A DNA stretch of 64,000 nucleotides from contig JAJEAR010000076.1 in assembly GCA_022822665.1 (NCBI GenBank), forward strand, positions 62,001 to 126,000, given 5' to 3'. Source of the DNA: Alphaproteobacteria bacterium (GTDB lineage Bacteria > Pseudomonadota > Alphaproteobacteria > Thalassobaculales > Thalassobaculaceae). Positions 45,341 through 54,643 of the stretch are shown here, in pieces. The position numbers and the translations under genes are program-made. Each line of letters starts with the position of its first letter. Positions within the stretch are counted from its first letter, which is position 1. The notes below the pieces were generated by a model that saw only the letters and a list, made by a program, of their open reading frames with translations, made no database searches and was not told the origin of the DNA.

Positions 45341-47728
45341 ATGACCGCTGAATTGCGGACCGACATCCGGCTGGGCGAGGGATCGCTCCGCTGGTGCTGC
45401 GACGAAATGCTGCCGTCGTTCGAGACCACCGACGAGGTCGAGCCGATCACCGGCGTTGTGGGCCAGGACGACGCGATCGAAGCGCTGCGCTACGGGCTGG
45501 AGGTCTTCGCACCGGGCCAGAACATCTACGTCCGGGGGATCGCCGGCACCGGGCGGATGACCCTGGTGCGTCAGCTCCTGGAAGACATAAGCCCGAGCTG
45601 CCCGCTGGCCGACGACCGGGCCTACGTCCACAACTTCGCCCAGCCCAGCCGCCCCCGGCTGATCACCCTTCCGCGCGGGCGGGGCCGGGCCTTCCGCCAC
45701 GGCGTCGACCGCCTGATCGAGTTCGTCGAGGAGGAGCTCGCCCAGACCCTCAACTCGGAGTCCATGCGGGCCAGGCGCGCTTCGCTCGACCACGACGCGC
45801 AGCAGTCGATGCGCGAGGTCGGCGCGCCGTTCGAGGAGGAGCTGCGCGCCAACGGCCTCGCTTTGGTCACCCGGCAGGGGCCCGGCGGGGTCCAGCCCGA
45901 CATCCTGCCCGTCGTGGACGGCGAGCCGGTCCCCTTCGAAAAGCTCGAGACCCTGCGGAGCCAGGGCACCCTCGAAGCCGGGGAAGTCGAGCGCATCCGG
46001 GATCGCGTCGCCTCGTTTTCGCGCAGGTTCGAGGAGATCAATCACAGGATGGCCGGGCTCCGGCTGGAACACCGGGAGAAGCTGCGCGAACTTCTCGAGT
46101 CCGAAACCCGCCGTTTCCTCGGCTATTACATCGAGTCCATCGAATCCGAGTTCGGCGTCCCGGAGGTCTGCGACTTCCTCGCCGACGTGGTCGCCGATCT
46201 GGTGCAGCGGCTCGGCGCGCTCGACCGGATCAAGAAGGCGACTCGCAAGTATCGGGTCAATCCGATCCTCGAACACCGCGCCGGCGCCGGCTGTCCCATC
46301 GTGATCGAGAACGCGCCCACGCTCAGGAACCTGCTCGGCGAGATCGAGCGCGAGTTCGTGGCCGAAGGCGGGACGCACGCCGATCACACGATGATCCAGG
46401 GGGGCTCGCTGCTGCATGCCGACGGCGGATTCCTGATCCTCGAGGCGCGCGACGTGCTGGCGGAGCCCGGCGCGTGGAAGGTCCTGATACGCAGCCTGAG
46501 GGCCGGTATGCTGGAGATCGTGCCGGCGGAGCTCGCCTCGCCCTTCGGCGCCCCTTTCCTCAAGCCCGACCCCATCCCGATCAACGTCAAGGTGGTGCTG
46601 ATCGGCGATGGCGGGCTTTACGAGATCCTCAACGGGACCGATCCCGATTTCGGCCAGTTGTTCAAGGTGCTGGCCGATTTCGAGAGCACCATTCCCCGCG
46701 ACGGGACGGGCGTGAACTATTACGCCGGGGTGATCGCCCGCATCGCCCGGGACGAGGACCTGTTGCCGTTCCGGCGCGAGGCCGTCGTCGCGCTGGTCGA
46801 TCACGGCGCGCGGATCGCGGGGCGGAGCGACCGCCTGACGACGCGTTTCGGCCGCCTCGCCGACATCGCCCGCGAAGCCGCGTTCCTCGCCGAGAGGGCG
46901 AACCGGCGGGCGGTCGAACGGGACGACGTCAGGGAAGCCATCGGGCGCGGACGGCGCCGCGCCGACCTGCCCGCCCGGCGCTTTCGCCAGATGATCGCCG
47001 AGGGCCGCATCGGCATCCGCACGACGGGAACCGAGATCGGCCAGGTCAACGGGCTCGCCGTGGTAACCGCTGGACCGCTGACCTACGGTTTTCCGCAACG
47101 CATCACCGCGACCGCCGGTCCCGGGAGCGCCGGCGTGGTCGATATCGAGCGCGAGGCGGAGCTTTCCGGCGCGATCCACACCAAGGGCTTCTACATCCTG
47201 GGCGGGCTCCTGCGTAACCTGCTCAAGACGGACCATCCGCTCGCCTTCTCCGCGTCGGTCGCCTTCGAGCAGAGCTATGGCGGGATCGACGGCGACTCCG
47301 CGTCGGGGGCGGAGATGTGCTGCCTTCTGAGCGCGCTCACCGGCGTGGCGCTTCGGCAGGATCTCGCGATGACCGGCGCGATCGACCAGCTCGGACGCAT
47401 CCAGCCGATCGGGGCGGTGACGGAGAAGGTCGAAGGGTTCTTCGCGGTCTGCAAGGCGGGCGGTCTCACCGGGACGCAGGGCGCGATCGTCCCCAGGGCG
47501 AACGCGGGAGACCTGATGCTGGACGAGGAGGCGGCCGCGGCCTGCGCCGCCGGCAATTTCGACGTCTATGCGGTCGAGACCATCCACGAGGCGCTGGCCC
47601 TGCTCACCGGGATGCCGGCCGGCAAGCCCGGCGCGGACGGGAATTACCCCGAAGGCACGCTGCTCCGCCTCGCCCGGGACAGGGCGCTCGACTACTGGCG
47701 CATGGCGCGGCCCGGAACGGAGAAATAG
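45341..47728 (+). CDS. Lon-family (LonC/YcbZ-like) protease with altered Walker A
   Basis: 795-residue Lon-related S16 peptidase. The catalytic dyad is S653 (DGDSASGAE) and K696 (TEKVEGFF), 43 residues apart as in classic Lon. The AAA-like module has GIAGTGRMTLV at 66-76, where the Walker A lysine is Arg72, and a Walker B-like GGFLILEARDVL. The substitution is typical of LonC/LonH-type enzymes that degrade unfolded proteins with little or no ATP use. The N-terminal substrate-binding domain of LonA is missing. It lies 62 bp after the Rieske gene on the same strand and may be co-transcribed with it. Confidence 0.92.
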   Translation: MTAELRTDIRLGEGSLRWCCDEMLPSFETTDEVEPITGVVGQDDAIEALRYGLEVFAPGQNIYVRGIAGTGRMTLVRQLLEDISPSCPLADDRAYVHNFAQPSRPRLITLPRGRGRAFRHGVDRLIEFVEEELAQTLNSESMRARRASLDHDAQQSMREVGAPFEEELRANGLALVTRQGPGGVQPDILPVVDGEPVPFEKLETLRSQGTLEAGEVERIRDRVASFSRRFEEINHRMAGLRLEHREKLRELLESETRRFLGYYIESIESEFGVPEVCDFLADVVADLVQRLGALDRIKKATRKYRVNPILEHRAGAGCPIVIENAPTLRNLLGEIEREFVAEGGTHADHTMIQGGSLLHADGGFLILEARDVLAEPGAWKVLIRSLRAGMLEIVPAELASPFGAPFLKPDPIPINVKVVLIGDGGLYEILNGTDPDFGQLFKVLADFESTIPRDGTGVNYYAGVIARIARDEDLLPFRREAVVALVDHGARIAGRSDRLTTRFGRLADIAREAAFLAERANRRAVERDDVREAIGRGRRRADLPARRFRQMIAEGRIGIRTTGTEIGQVNGLAVVTAGPLTYGFPQRITATAGPGSAGVVDIEREAELSGAIHTKGFYILGGLLRNLLKTDHPLAFSASVAFEQSYGGIDGDSASGAEMCCLLSALTGVALRQDLAMTGAIDQLGRIQPIGAVTEKVEGFFAVCKAGGLTGTQGAIVPRANAGDLMLDEEAAAACAAGNFDVYAVETIHEALALLTGMPAGKPGADGNYPEGTLLRLARDRALDYWRMARPGTEK

Positions 47729-47732
47729 CGCG

Positions 47733-48134
47733 TCAGGCTTCGACCGCGCCCTTGTAGCTCGTCAGGTCGATGATCTCGAGCACGTTGCCGTCCGGGTCGT
47801 GGAAATAGGCTCGCGGGCCGTTCACAGCGCCGCCCTGGCGGTCCTCCTCGAACAGAATTTCGACGCCGCTCTCCCGCAGCGCCGCAACCGAGGACTCGTA
47901 GTCTTCGCGGTCGACGATGAAGGCGTGATGGATGTCGTCTTCGCGCGCGGTCGAGATCGGCTTGTCGACGCGCGCGAGGATGATGCAATCCCCGCCCGAA
48001 TCGAGGAACACCATGCCGCGCTCGTGGTTGCTTTGCACGACGGCGAGGCCGAGCTTCCCGGTGTAGAACGCTTCGGCCCGGCGCGTGTCCGTGACCGGGA
48101 TCGTGAAATGGGCGACCCCTCTGGTCCTTAACAT
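47733..48134 (-). CDS. VOC (glyoxalase-fold) family protein
   Basis: 133-residue single glyoxalase-fold domain. GVAHFTIPVTDTRRAEAFYTGKLG, HHAFIV and the C-terminal YFHDPDGNVLEIIDL are the family elements, with metal-binding His and Glu residues present. It may be a dioxygenase, dehydratase or bleomycin/fosfomycin resistance-like protein; the function is not clear. It is the last gene of the minus-strand run and convergent with the Lon-like gene (4 bp apart). Confidence 0.9.
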   Translation of the reverse strand: MLRTRGVAHFTIPVTDTRRAEAFYTGKLGLAVVQSNHERGMVFLDSGGDCIILARVDKPISTAREDDIHHAFIVDREDYESSVAALRESGVEILFEEDRQGGAVNGPRAYFHDPDGNVLEIIDLTSYKGAVEA

Positions 48135-48141
48135 CGGAGCG

Positions 48142-48636
48142 TCAGTCCTCCTCGTAGAGCCCGCGGTCCCGATGCCACTGCTCGATCCCGCCCCCGGGGT
48201 AGTACATGTTGTGCGCATGCTCCGGCCCCTCCGGCACCGGGATCCAGTCGGGCTTGTATCCCAGCATGTTGTGGCTCATCTCGCCGGTCCGGGGCAGCGC
48301 GGTGTCGATCGCGGTCGCGCAGGGATAGACGAACTCCGGGTAGTTGGGGTTGTAGATCCATAGCGTCGTGCCGCACAGCTTGCAGAAATGGCGGCGCGAG
48401 AAGCCGAGCCCGTCGGCCTCGTAGGCGCCGCGGTGGTTGTTTGCCGAGCGGTAGACGGTGATGTTGTCGGCGCCCGCCACCTCCAGCGTCGCGTACTCGC
48501 CCATGATGTTGATCGAGTAGCCGCCCCCGCCCGTCTTGCGGCATTTCGAGCAGTAGCAGCGGTTGAACGGGTAGGGCGTCCGCGAATTCACGGTGAACGT
48601 CACGGCGCCGCAATGGCAGGACCCTTCGAGCTTCAT
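48142..48636 (-). CDS. GFA family (glutathione-dependent formaldehyde-activating-like) protein
   Basis: 164-residue Mss4/GFA-fold zinc protein. Cysteine motifs SCHCGAVTF, CYCSKCRKTGGG and FCKLCGTTLW are intact. GFA proteins may accelerate S-hydroxymethylglutathione formation in some bacteria; most relatives are uncharacterised. The ATG at 48636 is preferred to a TTG nine bases earlier. It lies 7 bp upstream of the VOC gene in the same direction. Confidence 0.92.
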   Translation of the reverse strand: MKLEGSCHCGAVTFTVNSRTPYPFNRCYCSKCRKTGGGGYSINIMGEYATLEVAGADNITVYRSANNHRGAYEADGLGFSRRHFCKLCGTTLWIYNPNYPEFVYPCATAIDTALPRTGEMSHNMLGYKPDWIPVPEGPEHAHNMYYPGGGIEQWHRDRGLYEED

Positions 48637-48671
48637 CCGGGACAATTCCTTGTCGCTGGTCTACTCACCGC

Positions 48672-49973
48672 TCAATTGTACAACACCCCCGGCAGCCAGA
48701 GGGCGATCTGAGGGAACAGGAGCAGCAGCGCGATCAGCGCCGCGTCCGCGGCGAGGAACGGGACGATGCCGCGGAAGACGGTGCCGAGCGCGATGTCGGG
48801 CAGCTGCGCCCGGATCACGAAGATGTTGAGCCCGACCGGCGGCGTGATCAGCCCGACCTCGACGACCACCACCATCAGGATCCCGTACCAGACGGGATCG
48901 TAGCCGAGCGCCGTGACGACCGGCAGGAAGACCGGCACGGTCACCAGGATGATCGCCACCGCGTCCAGGACGCAGCCCAGGATGATGTAGAAGATCAGGA
49001 TGATCATGATGACCGCCCAGGGCGCGAGCTCGAAGAACTCGATGAGCTCGACCAGCGCCACCGGGAGCCGGGTCTGGACGACGAAATAGGCGAAGATCCA
49101 TGCGCCGGTGATGATGAACAGCAGCATCCCCGTGGTCCGCAGGGTCTCGTCCAGGGAGGCGACGAAGTCCCTCCACGAGAAATCGCTCGTGGCGAACGCG
49201 ATGACGATCGCCGCGAAGGAGGCGACGCCGGCCGCTTCCGTCGGGCTGAACCAGCCGGTGTAGATTCCGCCCACCGCGAGGCCGAACAGGACCAGGAGCT
49301 TCCACATCGAGATCGCCGCGCCCCACCGCTCGCGCCAGTCGAGCCGCGGCCCGGCGGGCGCCCATTCGGGCCGGACCCGGGCGATCACCCAGATCACCAC
49401 CATGAAGAGCAGCGCGAGCAGGACCCCCGGGATCATGCCCGCGGCGAACAGGGCAGGGACGGACTCTTCCGCGGCGAGCGCGTAGATCACCATGATCACC
49501 GAGGGCGGGATCAGGATGCCCAGCGTCCCGCCGACCGCCACCGAGCCCGTCGCCAGGCGCTCGTCGTAGCCGTAGCGGCGCATTTCCGGCACCGCGATCT
49601 GGGTGAAGGTCGCCGCCGTGGCGAGCGACGAGCCGCTGATCGCGGAGAAGCCCGCGCAGGCGCCGATGGTCGCCATTGGCAGCGCCCCCCGGCGCCCGGC
49701 GAACAGCGCGTTGGCCGCGACGAAGAGCTCCTGCGACATGCCGGACCGGGTCGCGACCGCGCCCATCAGGATGAACAAAGGCAGCACCGAGAAGGCGTAC
49801 TGGGTCAGCGAATAGGGGGTCTCGCCGAAAACGATGAAGGCGCGCTCCCAACCGTCGATCGCGGCGTAGCCGACCAGCCCCACCAGCCCCATCGCCGCGC
49901 CCAGCGGCACCCGGAGGAGCGTCAGGAGGACCAGGGCGACGATGCCGATCCCGCCGATTTCCTGGGACGTCAT
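48672..49973 (-). CDS. TRAP transporter large permease (DctM)
   Basis: 433-residue multi-pass membrane subunit of a tripartite ATP-independent periplasmic transporter; it drives substrate import with the sodium or proton gradient. About 12 hydrophobic segments are visible, with DctM features LPLFILMGAVATRSGMSQELF, GTLGILIPPSVIMVIYALAAE and FYIILGCVLDAVAIILVTVP. The ATG at 49973 overlaps the small permease stop as ATGA. The long open frame to 50147 is not coding upstream of this. Confidence 0.95.
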   Translation of the reverse strand: MTSQEIGGIGIVALVLLTLLRVPLGAAMGLVGLVGYAAIDGWERAFIVFGETPYSLTQYAFSVLPLFILMGAVATRSGMSQELFVAANALFAGRRGALPMATIGACAGFSAISGSSLATAATFTQIAVPEMRRYGYDERLATGSVAVGGTLGILIPPSVIMVIYALAAEESVPALFAAGMIPGVLLALLFMVVIWVIARVRPEWAPAGPRLDWRERWGAAISMWKLLVLFGLAVGGIYTGWFSPTEAAGVASFAAIVIAFATSDFSWRDFVASLDETLRTTGMLLFIITGAWIFAYFVVQTRLPVALVELIEFFELAPWAVIMIILIFYIILGCVLDAVAIILVTVPVFLPVVTALGYDPVWYGILMVVVVEVGLITPPVGLNIFVIRAQLPDIALGTVFRGIVPFLAADAALIALLLLFPQIALWLPGVLYN

Positions 49974-50455
49974 TCGACGCGCCGGAGCACCGAGGAAACC
50001 TCGCGCAGGAACATCACCAGCACCGCGACCGTCGCGAAGGCGAAGGCGGCGAGAACCAGCGAAGCCTTCCAGATAATCGGAAGATGGAGGTCGATGGTGA
50101 CGTCGTTGAATTCGATGAACTCGCGCGCCGGCTGCGTCATGTGCCACGCGAGGAGGGCGACGAAGACCAGCGCCACGAACGTGCCGATGAGCTTGAGCCA
50201 GCGCACGGCCCGCGCTGGAACCACCTGGTCGATCAGCTCGATGGTGATGTGCTGGTCGCGGAGGAAGACCTCCGGTATGGCGAGGAAAGCGGCCGCGGCG
50301 AGAAACAGCTCGATGATTTCATAGGTGCCGAAGATCGGCGCGTTGAAGCCCGAGCGCAGCCCGACGTCGATCACGTTGAGCGCCATCATGGCGAGCAGAA
50401 AGATCGCGGCGACGCGGGTGAGAAGCCGCGCCGCCGCGAGCGCGAGGCCGTGCAT
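49970..50455 (-). CDS. TRAP transporter small permease (DctQ)
   Basis: 161-residue membrane subunit with four hydrophobic segments, including an IIELFLAAAAFLAIPEVFLRDQHI block typical of DctQ. It bridges the binding protein and DctM. It is 8 bp downstream of dctP and overlaps dctM by 4 nt. Confidence 0.93.
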   Translation of the reverse strand: MHGLALAAARLLTRVAAIFLLAMMALNVIDVGLRSGFNAPIFGTYEIIELFLAAAAFLAIPEVFLRDQHITIELIDQVVPARAVRWLKLIGTFVALVFVALLAWHMTQPAREFIEFNDVTIDLHLPIIWKASLVLAAFAFATVAVLVMFLREVSSVLRRVE

Positions 50456-50463
50456 CGGCCGGG

Positions 50464-51507
50464 TTACATCGCCGAGTACTTGGCCGACAGCGCCTTCAGC
50501 TCGTCATACACCTTGCGCGCCGGCAGACCCTTTTTCTCGAGCGCCGCGATGCGCTGACCCATGATCTTCTCGCCGAGCGCGCGCATCTCCTTGTCGGCGG
50601 CCTCGGGCAGCGCGACGCGGTTGAGCTTGAGGCCGCTCATGTACTTGGTGAAGACCTTCGGATCGCCGCCCCAGGCGAACGTCGCCATGGCGACGCCGGC
50701 CTCCTTGGTCCCCATCGCGTCGACCAGCGGCTTGAGGTCGTTCGGCAGCTTGTCATAGGCCTTCGGGTTCATCGCGAGCCCGAAGCTGATGACCGAGACG
50801 AACATCGGCGTGTAGTGCTGGACGAGCCCGCCCAGCTTGAAGGCGAAGATGCCCATCGGGTCGGTGACGACACCGTCGATGGTCCCCTTCTGCAGAGACT
50901 CCGCCATGTGGGTCGCCGGCATTCCGATCGGGGCCGCGCCCAGCGCCTTCATCATCAGCACGTCGGTCGGCGTCGGCGCGCGGTAGCGCCGCCCGTTGAG
51001 GTCGGCGACCGACATGATCGGCTTCTTGGAATCGTAGACGCCCGACGGGCGGTTGAACACGATCCACATCGCCCTGGTGCCGGCCTTCTCGTGCTCGGCC
51101 TGGAAGTACTTGGGCAGCAGGTCGCCGGCGACCTTGGCGCCGACCACGGCGCCCTTGGCTCCCGGCGGGAACAGATAGGGCGCATGGGTCAGCTCGGTCA
51201 GCGGGAACCGGCCCGGCGTCACCCCGTGCTGGAAGAACGCCATGTCGGCGACGCCCTTCCTGGCGAGGTCGTAATGCCGTGGCATCGGCCCCATCGACGA
51301 GCCGAAGAACATCTGCAGTTCGAGACGGCCCTTGGACTTCTCGGCAGCCTCCGCCTTGGCTTTCTTGAACCAGATCGAGGCGGTCGACGGCTCCGGCGAA
51401 AACAACGCGATCTTGAGCGTATGCTTCGACTGCGCCAAAGCGTGCCCCCCCGCCGCAAGAACGGCGGCGGCGGCAAGCGCGACGCCTTTGGTCAGGTGTG
51501 TGGGCAT
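50464..51507 (-). CDS. TRAP transporter substrate-binding protein (DctP)
   Basis: 347-residue periplasmic binding protein with a signal peptide (cleavage near GGHALAQS). DctP-family features are LELQMFFGSSMGPMPRHYDL, the R-containing ligand region (FNRPSGVYDSKK) and NGRRYRAPTP with DVLMMKALGA. The ligand is likely a carboxylate, possibly aromatic given the neighbouring amidohydrolase (inference). GGGAGGG precedes the ATG at 51507. It starts the dctPQM unit. Confidence 0.94.
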   Translation of the reverse strand: MPTHLTKGVALAAAAVLAAGGHALAQSKHTLKIALFSPEPSTASIWFKKAKAEAAEKSKGRLELQMFFGSSMGPMPRHYDLARKGVADMAFFQHGVTPGRFPLTELTHAPYLFPPGAKGAVVGAKVAGDLLPKYFQAEHEKAGTRAMWIVFNRPSGVYDSKKPIMSVADLNGRRYRAPTPTDVLMMKALGAAPIGMPATHMAESLQKGTIDGVVTDPMGIFAFKLGGLVQHYTPMFVSVISFGLAMNPKAYDKLPNDLKPLVDAMGTKEAGVAMATFAWGGDPKVFTKYMSGLKLNRVALPEAADKEMRALGEKIMGQRIAALEKKGLPARKVYDELKALSAKYSAM

Positions 51508-51632
51508 CCCCGGCCCTCCCTTCCGTGAGGATGAAGCGAACGAGCCGCCGCGCGCGGCCCGCAGCCACGATCCTGAACCGTGGCGGCGCGCTTTGCAATG
51601 CCGCGCCGAACGGACGGCAAACCGGGGGCGGG

Positions 51633-52667
51633 CTAGAGTCCGTCGAAGTCGTCGTAATTCATCGCGTTGGTGCGGGCGCTGCCGCCCTTCGCGCTGTGGA
51701 GCGCGAGGGTCCATCCGCCGCTGTCCGCCTCGTAGTCGATCCGCTCCGCGAACCTTCCCGCGTTGCCGCGCTTCGAAAAGGAATCGCAGCCGCGGCTGAA
51801 TTTCGAGCCCGTCGCGAACGCGACCTCGTAGGAACCGAGCGGTATGCCCTTGAGCGCCGCGGTCTTGCCTTCGCCGACGAGAAAGGCGAGCGCGACCTTC
51901 CCCTGCCGGGTTACCAGCTTCACGTAGGCGTCCATCCCGGTGTCGTTGAGGACCCTGACGGTGCCGATGCGACTCGGCTCGGTGCGTCCCCTGACGATCT
52001 CGTTGTGCTGCACGCGTTTCCCCGCATGCGCCTCGCAGAAGTCGAAACGCGCCTTTTCGCCCGACCCGCTCCGCACGAGCCCTTCGAGCACCCAGCCCGA
52101 CCTCGGAGGAGTGCGCCATTCGACTTCGTACCAAGGGCCTTGCGTCCGGCCGGTGCGGATGAGGTCGCCCCAGCGCCGCACGCGGCCAAGCTCCTCGCCG
52201 GCGCTTCCGGGCGACGCGCGGACGGCGGCCGCCTCGGCCTCGACATGGATCCGGCGCTTCTCCCGTTCCAGTCTCGCCTGCCGGACGCGTGCGATCCCGT
52301 CCTCCCGGAGCGCCTGGCGCTTGTCCGGCGTGAGCTCGGCCTCGACCTCTGTCCTGTCCTTCACCCGGTAAGTCTTGTTCGAACAGCCCTCCCGATAGGC
52401 GCGCAGGCGGGCGTTGTGGCCGTCGACCTCCCAGTGGGCGACGGCGTCGGTCTCGACATTGTCTCCTTCCAGCCGGACCGGCTCGAAGACGCACCACCGG
52501 AGCTCGGCGAGCGTCAGATTGTCGTTCGCGTCGGGGGCCGCTTCCTCCGAATCCGAGGCATTCGCCGGCGCGGCCGCGAGAAGGGCCAGGATCGCCGCCG
52601 CGCCCGCGATGCGTCCCACGGCTGCGCGGTGTCCGCTCTCGCAGCCAGGTCCGCCGCCGCTCCGCAT
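51633..52667 (-). CDS. Exported protein with bacterial SH3 domain
   Basis: 344-residue protein with a signal-like N-terminus (AGAAAILALLAAAPANA). The middle part has Glu/Arg-rich segments and an SH3-type domain (VRASPGSAGEELGRVRRWGD, WYEVEWRTPPRSGWVLEGLV). The C-terminal domain, ending NYDDFDGL, has VRVLNDTGMDAYVKL and IPLGSYEVAFATGSKF, a beta-rich fold often paired with SH3 in such proteins. Its function is unknown. The ATG at 52667 overlaps the amidohydrolase stop by one base (TGATG). Confidence 0.75.
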   Translation of the reverse strand: MRSGGGPGCESGHRAAVGRIAGAAAILALLAAAPANASDSEEAAPDANDNLTLAELRWCVFEPVRLEGDNVETDAVAHWEVDGHNARLRAYREGCSNKTYRVKDRTEVEAELTPDKRQALREDGIARVRQARLEREKRRIHVEAEAAAVRASPGSAGEELGRVRRWGDLIRTGRTQGPWYEVEWRTPPRSGWVLEGLVRSGSGEKARFDFCEAHAGKRVQHNEIVRGRTEPSRIGTVRVLNDTGMDAYVKLVTRQGKVALAFLVGEGKTAALKGIPLGSYEVAFATGSKFSRGCDSFSKRGNAGRFAERIDYEADSGGWTLALHSAKGGSARTNAMNYDDFDGL

Positions 52668-53632
52668 CACATTCCGAGCAGACGTTCGGCGTTGCCGTGC
52701 AGGATCTTCCTGCGGTCCTCGGTCGAGAACGGGATCCGTTCCATCCAATCGGTGCCGTCCTTGTTCACCACGAAGGGATAGTCGACGGAAAACAGGATCC
52801 GGTCGGTTCCCATCTCCATCGCGCTGCACAGAAGCGCCGGGTCGGAGAAATTGCCGCTGGTGGTGATGTAGAAATGCTCGCGGAAGGTCTCGCGGAAGGA
52901 CTCCAGCGGGGTCTCGGTGCGCGACAGCGCCTGATCGATGCGCCAGAGCAGGAACGGCAGCCCCTCGCCCAGATGCCCGAGAATGATCTTCAGGTCCGGA
53001 CAGGCGTCGAAGACGCCGCTCAGCACCAGTCGGATGCCCTGGGTCGCGGTCTCCACGGTGAAGCCCCAGCCGGCGGTCAGCAGGCCGGGAAAGGCTTCGA
53101 TGTAGTCGGCGTAGTACGCCTGAATGACATCCTCGTGCGGGATCGACGGATGCATGTAGAGCGGCACGCCCAGCGCCGCCGCGCGCTCGAAGATCGGCCA
53201 GAACCGCTTCTCGTCGAGGAACGCGCCGTTGGTCAGCCCGTGCACCATCGCGCCCTTGAAACCGAACTCGCTCACGCAACGGTCCAGCTCGTCCGCCGCC
53301 GCCGCCGGCTCGGCGGTGGGAAGCGCCGCGAACCCCTGGAATCGGTCCGGGTTCGCGGAAACGATGCCGGCCAGCCGGTCGTTGACCTCGCGCGCCATCG
53401 CCACCGCGGTCTCGCCCTCCAGCTTCTGGGTCGCCGGCGCGCCGTGGCTCAGCACCTGGACGTCGATGCCGCCCTCGTCCATCTCCTTCAGCCGCAGCGC
53501 GCCGACGTCGAGGAGGCGGTCCCTGATCGGCGGCGGCGTCCTCACGTCCCGCCCGGCGAACAGCGCCGACAGGGCGGGATCGAAATAGTGCTCCTCGATC
53601 GCGATGACCCGCGATCCGTCCGATGTTGCCAT
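52667..53632 (-). CDS. Amidohydrolase-2 family decarboxylase-like enzyme (gamma-resorcylate decarboxylase type)
   Basis: 321-residue TIM-barrel enzyme of the amidohydrolase-2 family. The N-terminal AIEEHYFDP motif, MHPS, LGHLGEGLPFLLWRID and FSVDYPF are characteristic of gamma-resorcylate or 2,3-dihydroxybenzoate decarboxylase-type proteins, which decarboxylate hydroxybenzoates using a divalent metal. Related ACMSD-type members act on picolinate precursors, so the substrate is open. It is coupled to the SH3 gene by a 1-nt overlap. A cupin lies 29 bp upstream. Confidence 0.88.
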   Translation of the reverse strand: MATSDGSRVIAIEEHYFDPALSALFAGRDVRTPPPIRDRLLDVGALRLKEMDEGGIDVQVLSHGAPATQKLEGETAVAMAREVNDRLAGIVSANPDRFQGFAALPTAEPAAAADELDRCVSEFGFKGAMVHGLTNGAFLDEKRFWPIFERAAALGVPLYMHPSIPHEDVIQAYYADYIEAFPGLLTAGWGFTVETATQGIRLVLSGVFDACPDLKIILGHLGEGLPFLLWRIDQALSRTETPLESFRETFREHFYITTSGNFSDPALLCSAMEMGTDRILFSVDYPFVVNKDGTDWMERIPFSTEDRRKILHGNAERLLGM

Positions 53633-53661
53633 GCTCTACTCCGAACTCCGGTTAACGCGCG

Positions 53662-54063
53662 CTACTTCAGTTCCTGACCCTCGAGATCCCCGTCGAGGAA
53701 CCTGTTGGGCTTGAGGAACATGCCGAGGACCAGCGCCCCGTTCGGCGCCACGGCGTCGTGGCGGTTGCCGGCCGGGCGCCAGACATAGTTGCCCGCCGTC
53801 ACCTCGCCCTCGTCGTCGAGAATGCTGCCTTCGAGCACGTAGGTCTGCTCGATCTCGACATGCTCGTGGAGCGGCAGCCTCGCGCCCGGCTGCCAGCGGA
53901 ACAGCGCCGTCATCAGCCCGGTCTCGGGGTCCTCCAGCAGGATCTTCATCTCCACGCCCTCGCACTGCGTCGGCTTCCAGGGCAGCGAATCCACGTCGAC
54001 GAAACGCGAGGCGAGCGGCGCAAGCGTTTCCTGTTCCTTCAGCATCGGCGTCGCGGCGGCCAT
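53662..54063 (-). CDS. Cupin domain protein
   Basis: 133-residue single-domain cupin. The metal-binding residues are in LPLHEHVEIEQTYVLEG (two His, one Glu) and RPAGNRHDAVAP (His). Such small cupins often act in aromatic or lactone catabolism or as anti-sigma/stress factors. GGAGGAC precedes the ATG at 54063. It is transcribed toward the amidohydrolase in the same run. Confidence 0.9.
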   Translation of the reverse strand: MAAATPMLKEQETLAPLASRFVDVDSLPWKPTQCEGVEMKILLEDPETGLMTALFRWQPGARLPLHEHVEIEQTYVLEGSILDDEGEVTAGNYVWRPAGNRHDAVAPNGALVLGMFLKPNRFLDGDLEGQELK

Positions 54064-54115
54064 GTCCGTCCTCCGTTCTCCGGTTCGGATCGACTCTAGC
54101 CGTCCCCCGGGAGGC

Positions 54116-54643
54116 TCACAACAAGGCGCGTGGCGCCCGCCCTGTATCCAGGACGCCGTATCCGGCGAGCAGAAGGGCGCCACCCGCGGCCACCGCGCGG
54201 ACGCCATTCCAGAACTGCCACGGGTTCGAATAGGCCTGCCACGCATCGCGCGCGGCGGCGGCCTCCAGCGGGGGCACCAGCACGGCCAGCGTCTCGTTCA
54301 ACGGCACGTTGATCGCCACGGTGGGAGCCATGGCTCCCAGAACGTATAGAAGCCCAGCCGAGGCGAAGAGAAAGACGCCGCGGCGTTCCTCGATTCTCCA
54401 GGCCGCCAGCGCGGCCGCCGCCAGGACGACGGGCGTGCCGAAGAAGCCCAGCGCAAAGACCGGGTTGCGGACGCTCGCATTCATCGCCTGCATGGCGGGA
54501 ATGGCGACGTTGGGGTCCGTCGCGTCGAGCCCCCACATGGTCGAACAGACCCAGGCATAGAAAAAGCCGAATATCGCCCCCGCGTGCAGCAGCGCCAGGA
54601 TCGCCAGCAGGTGGAAAAGTCGTGCCCAAGGTACGGAGGTCAC
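54116..54643 (-). CDS. DUF1772 (anthrone oxygenase-like) membrane protein
   Basis: 175-residue integral membrane protein with four hydrophobic segments and the DUF1772 landmarks MWGLDATDPNVAIPAMQAMN and NPVFALGFFG. Members are related to anthrone oxygenases but most lack assigned function. The GTG at 54643 makes a 4-nt GTGA overlap with an upstream reading frame interrupted by a repeat. It may be controlled by the divergent TetR regulator. Confidence 0.85.
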   Translation of the reverse strand: MTSVPWARLFHLLAILALLHAGAIFGFFYAWVCSTMWGLDATDPNVAIPAMQAMNASVRNPVFALGFFGTPVVLAAAALAAWRIEERRGVFLFASAGLLYVLGAMAPTVAINVPLNETLAVLVPPLEAAAARDAWQAYSNPWQFWNGVRAVAAGGALLLAGYGVLDTGRAPRALL

